Of a stretch of DNA of 10,342 bases, positions 8,242 through 10,342 are shown piece after piece. The stretch is taken from positions 1 through 10,342 of the forward strand of contig JAEZYO010000364.1 of assembly GCA_023419055.1 (NCBI GenBank), written 5' to 3'. A program made the translations under genes and the position numbers. The number at the start of each line of letters is the position of its first letter. Position 1 is the first letter of the stretch. The notes beneath the pieces were generated by a model that had not been told where the DNA came from, did not search any database, and saw only the letters and a program-made list of their open reading frames with translations. The DNA is from Pseudomonadota bacterium. Lineage in GTDB: Bacteria; Myxococcota; Polyangia; Polyangiales; Polyangiaceae.

Positions 8242-9310
8242 AGGGCTTGATGGCGACCTTGATCACGCCGTCACGGCGCTCGCCGAACACGCCGTAGGCT
8301 TCCTTGATCTGGTCGAGCGAGAAGCGGTGCGTGATCATGGGAGTCAGATCGATGCGATGGGAACGGACGAGCTCCATCAGCCGGCGCATGCGCTCCTTCC
8401 CACCGGGGCAGAGGGTGGTCACGATCTTGTGATCGCCGATGCCCGCGGCGAAGGCGTCGTACGGCATCTGCAACTTGCCCGAGTAAACGCCGAGGCTCGA
8501 GAGCGTGCCGCCGGGGCGGAGGCAGCGAAGCGAGCTTTCGAACGTCTGCTGCGTGCCCAGCGCTTCGATGGCCACGTCGACGCCGCCGCCGGACAGCGCC
8601 TTGACGCGGGCGATGACGTCCTCGTTCCTGAAGTCGATGACCACATCCGCGCCCATGCGCTTGGCCATCTCGAGGCGCTTCTCGTCCCCGTCGACCCCGA
8701 TCACGAGCGAGGCGCCCATGAGCTTGGCTCCTATGGTGGAACAGAGGCCAATCGGTCCCTGCGCGAAGACCACGACCGCGTCGCCCAGGCGGACATTGCC
8801 CGCCTCGGCTCCGCTGAAGCCCGTGGACGCGATGTCCGAGAGCAAGATGACCTGCTCATCGCTGAGCTCGTCCGGGATCTTGGCGAGGTTGGCTTGGGCG
8901 GCTGGGATCCGAACGTACTCGGCCTGCGCCCCGTTCAGGGTGTTGCCCAACCGCCAACCGCCGAGCGCCTCGTAGCCGTCGCCGTGCCCGCACTGCGAGA
9001 GGTGCCCCGAGAGACAGGCGTTGCATTGCCCGCACGGCGTGATGGCCCCCACGAGCACGCGGTCTCCCGGCTCGACACTCGTCACGCCGGCACCCACCTC
9101 CGCAACGACGCCCACCGTCTCGTGACCGATCGTCAGGCCGTTCTTCACCGGATATTCGCCTCGAACGATGTGGAGGTCGGTTCCACAGATGGTCGTCAGG
9201 GTCACTCGAACGACGGCCTCTCCGGCGCCGGCCTTTGGGCGCTCTACTTCTTCGAGGCCGAACCGATCCACGCCGCGGAACACGTTCGCCTTCATGGTCG
9301 ACTGAGTCAT
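8240..9310 (-). CDS. zinc-dependent NAD-type alcohol dehydrogenase (MDR superfamily)
   Basis: Protein of 356 aa, the usual length for medium-chain dehydrogenases; it oxidises an alcohol or reduces an aldehyde/ketone. Expected catalytic zinc ligands are Cys42 (ICGTDLH), His63-Glu64 (IGHE) and Asp159. The structural zinc lobe has Cys93, 96, 99 and 107 (CGQCNACLSGHLSQC). The cofactor loop reads FAQGPIGL (182-189), where most relatives have G-x-G-x-x-G, and the second strand ends in IGVDGD, with Asp207 favouring NAD over NADP. The ATG at 9310 has GGAG 7 nt upstream; Met6 (9295) is an alternative. It lies 34 nt downstream of usp on the same strand, so an operon is likely, but a sigma-54-type site in the gap suggests an additional own promoter. 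The exact substrate (primary or secondary alcohol) cannot be read from the sequence. Confidence 0.9.
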   Translation of the reverse strand: MTQSTMKANVFRGVDRFGLEEVERPKAGAGEAVVRVTLTTICGTDLHIVRGEYPVKNGLTIGHETVGVVAEVGAGVTSVEPGDRVLVGAITPCGQCNACLSGHLSQCGHGDGYEALGGWRLGNTLNGAQAEYVRIPAAQANLAKIPDELSDEQVILLSDIASTGFSGAEAGNVRLGDAVVVFAQGPIGLCSTIGAKLMGASLVIGVDGDEKRLEMAKRMGADVVIDFRNEDVIARVKALSGGGVDVAIEALGTQQTFESSLRCLRPGGTLSSLGVYSGKLQMPYDAFAAGIGDHKIVTTLCPGGKERMRRLMELVRSHRIDLTPMITHRFSLDQIKEAYGVFGERRDGVIKVAIKP

Positions 9311-9322
9311 GCTGCTACTCCG

Positions 9323-9339
9323 AGCACGAGGTGTGCCAA
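9323..9339 (-). promoter_or_regulatory. sigma-54 (-24/-12) promoter candidate for alcohol dehydrogenase
   Basis: The minus strand reads TTGGCACACCTCGTGCT, with GG (9337-9336) and GC (9325-9324) exactly 10 nt apart. It matches TGGCAC(G/A)-N4-TTGCW closely, the main deviation being G for the first T of TTGC. It fills the usp-adh gap. The predicted start near 9312 would leave about 2 nt before the ATG, so the transcript would be leaderless or use Met6. Confidence 0.5.
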
Positions 9340-9344
9340 GCGCG

Positions 9345-9776
9345 TCACCCGCGCACCGTCAGCACCGGACAGGACGCCATACGCACGACGCTCTCCGCGA
9401 CGCTGCCGGCCAGCGATCGAGGACGCCCGGTGCGGCCGTGGGTACCCATCACGATCAGGTCGAAACGGTTCTGTTCGACCGCCGCGAGAATGCGTTCGGT
9501 GGGGTTCCCGTAGTCGACGTGCTCGATCACCTGCCCTCCAGCATGAGGGGCGCCCAGGACGAACTGGTGAAGCTCCGTTCGAGCCGCTTCTTGCGCACGC
9601 GCGCTCTGGCTCGCAGCCGCGCCGTTCCTGGATTGGTCGCCCACCTCCACCACTGACAGCGCGTCGACGCTGGCTCCGACCTCTGACGCGAGCTCGCAAG
9701 CGAGCTCGAGAGCGGCTCGGGAGCAGTCGGAGCCGTCAACGGGGACTAGAACCTTCTTGATTCGGCCTTTGGACAT
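9345..9776 (-). CDS. universal stress protein (UspA family, ATP-binding type)
   Basis: Protein of 143 aa, a single Usp domain of standard length. The start at 9776 is fixed by GGAGG 7 nt upstream; the frame remains open far upstream to 10262, but that part is intergenic or antisense to the next genes. The N-terminal strand KKVLVPVDGSDCS (7-19) holds the conserved Asp14. The C-terminal loop MGTHGRTGRPRSLAGSVAE fits G-x2-G-x9-G-S exactly (Gly111, Gly114, Gly124-Ser125), the nucleotide-binding signature of ATP-binding Usp proteins. Such proteins respond to starvation, low oxygen or oxidative stress. It is the first gene of a probable operon with alcohol dehydrogenase. A sigma-54-type promoter is located 25 nt upstream of the start codon, with a candidate enhancer site farther out. 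Confidence 0.93.
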   Translation of the reverse strand: MSKGRIKKVLVPVDGSDCSRAALELACELASEVGASVDALSVVEVGDQSRNGAAASQSARAQEAARTELHQFVLGAPHAGGQVIEHVDYGNPTERILAAVEQNRFDLIVMGTHGRTGRPRSLAGSVAESVVRMASCPVLTVRG

Positions 9777-9800
9777 CTTGAATCCTCCGTTCGCGCCATC

Positions 9801-9816
9801 AGCAACCTGCGTGCCG
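9801..9816 (-). promoter_or_regulatory. sigma-54 (-24/-12) promoter for usp-adh
   Basis: The minus strand reads CGGCACGCAGGTTGCT, matching TGGCACG-N4-TTGCW at 11 of 12 positions, with GG (9815-9814) and GC (9803-9802) exactly 10 nt apart. The predicted start near 9790 gives a leader of about 14 nt, beginning just before the GGAGG ribosome-binding site (9788-9784). Confidence 0.7.
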
Positions 9817-9903
9817 CGCCGGAACCACGTAGAGCGGGGCGCACCGACGCGGATTTCGCGCCTCGATGGCTGGCGCGCGCAAACTTCGCGCGACGGAGGG
9901 GCG

Positions 9904-9930
9904 CCGATCGAGGCCCGCGCGAGCGATCGG
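9904..9930. promoter_or_regulatory. inverted repeat, candidate enhancer-binding-protein site
   Basis: CCGATCG (9904-9910) and CGATCGG (9924-9930) are perfect inverted copies with a 13-nt spacer (20 nt centre to centre). The centre (about 9917) is 127 bp upstream of the predicted usp start and about 65 bp upstream of the predicted 65-aa gene start. Bacterial enhancer-binding proteins usually bind such dyads 80-150 bp upstream of sigma-54 promoters. Confidence 0.4.
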
Positions 9931-9955
9931 AGCCCCCCACTCGAGCGTGAGACCA

Positions 9956-9971
9956 TGGAACGGCCGTTGCT
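9956..9971 (+). promoter_or_regulatory. sigma-54 (-24/-12) promoter candidate for the 65-aa membrane protein
   Basis: TGGAACGGCCGTTGCT matches TGGCACG-N4-TTGCW at 11 of 12 positions, with GG (9957-9958) and GC (9969-9970) exactly 10 nt apart. The predicted start near 9982 lies at the ATG (9984), implying a leaderless message or a slightly different start site. Confidence 0.55.
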
Positions 9972-9983
9972 GAGGGCAGGATC

Positions 9984-10181
9984 ATGAACTCGATCAAAGG
10001 CAAGCAACGATTTTACTGGCTCGCAGGCTTCCTCTTCGTCGTCTTTGGCGTCCTCATGGCGGCGATCTTCGTCGTTGCTTCCGGAGCGCCCGATCCCGGA
10101 CCCCACGTCGACGTTCCTGCGATGCAGAACGTTCCGCCCCCTCAGCAAAAGTTGGGCGTGGAGATCGAGCAGCAGCGCTGA
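9984..10181 (+). CDS. small single-span membrane protein, unknown function
   Basis: Protein of 65 aa. The N-terminus is basic (NSIKGKQRF), and one strong transmembrane helix runs from about residue 11 to 33. A Pro-rich tail of about 32 residues follows (GAPDPGP, PPPQQ) and ends in a polar EIEQQR. The positive-inside rule predicts a cytoplasmic N-terminus and a periplasmic tail. GAGGG lies 7 nt before the ATG, but a sigma-54-type site placed right upstream would start the transcript almost at the ATG. It is divergent from usp and is followed after 67 nt by ppsA on the same strand. I recognise no family; the sharp hydrophobic span, own promoter-like site and sensible codon use support a real gene. 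Confidence 0.7.
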   Translation: MNSIKGKQRFYWLAGFLFVVFGVLMAAIFVVASGAPDPGPHVDVPAMQNVPPPQQKLGVEIEQQR

Positions 10182-10184
10182 GAT

Positions 10185-10200
10185 CCAATCCGGGGATTGG
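10185..10200. promoter_or_regulatory. 16-bp palindrome overlapping the ppsA -24 element
   Basis: CCAATCC-GG-GGATTGG is a perfect 7-bp dyad with a 2-nt centre. Its last two bases are the GG of the ppsA sigma-54-type site, so a bound protein would compete with the polymerase. It begins 4 nt after the 65-aa gene stop and could also act as a short transcript-end hairpin, though no U-tract follows. Confidence 0.45.
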
Positions 10201-10213
10201 CACGACCGCTGCA
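10197..10213 (+). promoter_or_regulatory. sigma-54 (-24/-12) promoter for ppsA
   Basis: TTGGCACGACCGCTGCA matches YTGGCACG-N4-TTGCW except one base (C for the first T of TTGC). GG (10199-10200) and GC (10211-10212) are exactly 10 nt apart. The predicted start near 10224 leaves about 25 nt of leader that includes the AGGGGG ribosome-binding site. Confidence 0.7.
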
Positions 10214-10248
10214 CGCACTCTGCGTGGCACTTCGAAAGGGGGACTTCG

Positions 10249-10342
10249 ATGGATCTCGTCATTCCGCTTCGTCAGGTGAACCTCTCGAACATCGGAGAGG
10301 TCGGAGGCAAGAACGCGTCCCTCGGCGAGCTGATCCAAACGC
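10249..10342 (+). CDS. ppsA: phosphoenolpyruvate synthase, N-terminal fragment (cut by window edge)
   Basis: Only the first 31 residues are visible, from ATG at 10249, preceded by an AGGGGG ribosome-binding site. The segment IGEVGGKNASLGELI (15-29) is the diagnostic N-terminal block of PEP synthase (pyruvate, water dikinase), where VGGKNASLGEM opens the ATP-binding domain. The enzyme converts pyruvate, ATP and water to phosphoenolpyruvate, AMP and phosphate, the entry to gluconeogenesis. The related pyruvate phosphate dikinase also has a GGKGA-type block but a different context, so PEP synthase is preferred. Whether the gene is full length, or is one of the shorter PEP-synthase-like stress proteins, cannot be judged here. 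It has its own sigma-54-type promoter and an overlapping palindrome. Confidence 0.8.
   Translation, partial: MDLVIPLRQVNLSNIGEVGGKNASLGELIQT

Noticed and set aside
8327..9760. Long plus-strand open frame (477 aa) opposite adh and usp
   Set aside because: It is antisense to two genes with complete catalytic motifs and shows only Arg/His-rich shadow composition.
9777..10262. N-terminal extension of the universal stress protein to 305 aa
   Set aside because: A strong GGAGG precedes the ATG at 9776, the Usp domain begins there, and the extension runs antisense through the 65-aa gene and the ppsA start.

Overview
The window is very GC-rich and densely packed with genes. It carries Gly/Ser-linker lipoproteins (long GGSGG stretches right after a lipobox cysteine), which is typical of Myxococcota of the Polyangia type (Sorangium/Polyangium relatives). 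This is inference from style, not a proven taxonomy. No tRNA, rRNA, CRISPR array, transposase or integrase was seen, and every base lies within about 230 nt of a confident gene.

Layout. (1) 1-101: C-terminal tail of an unidentified + strand gene. (2) 124-2434, minus strand: a VTT/DedA-type membrane protein, a small YtxH-like membrane protein, then a helical lipoprotein with a C-terminal membrane anchor. A 15-bp perfect hairpin lies between the last two. (3) 2533-3687, plus: a polytopic membrane protein with a HPDKxGG motif. (4) 3726-6557: two divergent secreted lipoproteins. One is an orphan with a possible beta-sandwich domain. The other is a family 1 pectate lyase fused to a SUEL/rhamnose-binding-lectin domain. 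Their shared 231-nt gap holds two RNA hairpins, one a canonical intrinsic terminator on the + strand. (5) 6740-8203, plus: aspartate ammonia-lyase. (6) 8240-9776, minus: zinc alcohol dehydrogenase preceded by a universal stress protein. (7) 9984-10342, plus: a 65-aa single-span membrane protein and the start of phosphoenolpyruvate synthase, cut by the window edge.

The main discovery is regulatory. Five sites match the sigma-54 (RpoN) consensus TGGCACG-N4-TTGCW with exact GG-N10-GC spacing. They lie in intergenic DNA, each directly upstream of and oriented toward a gene: ytxH-like, usp, adh, the 65-aa protein and ppsA. Four match at 11 of 12 informative positions and one at 10 of 12. An inverted repeat (CCGATCG-N13-CGATCGG) sits about 127 bp upstream of the predicted usp start, the usual place for an enhancer-binding-protein site. 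Together these suggest a sigma-54-controlled stress or low-oxygen metabolic module (universal stress protein, alcohol dehydrogenase, PEP synthase, YtxH-like and small membrane proteins). Its gene content resembles known stress/low-oxygen clusters of other proteobacteria. The pectate lyase pair and the aspartase show no such sites and look like unrelated neighbours.
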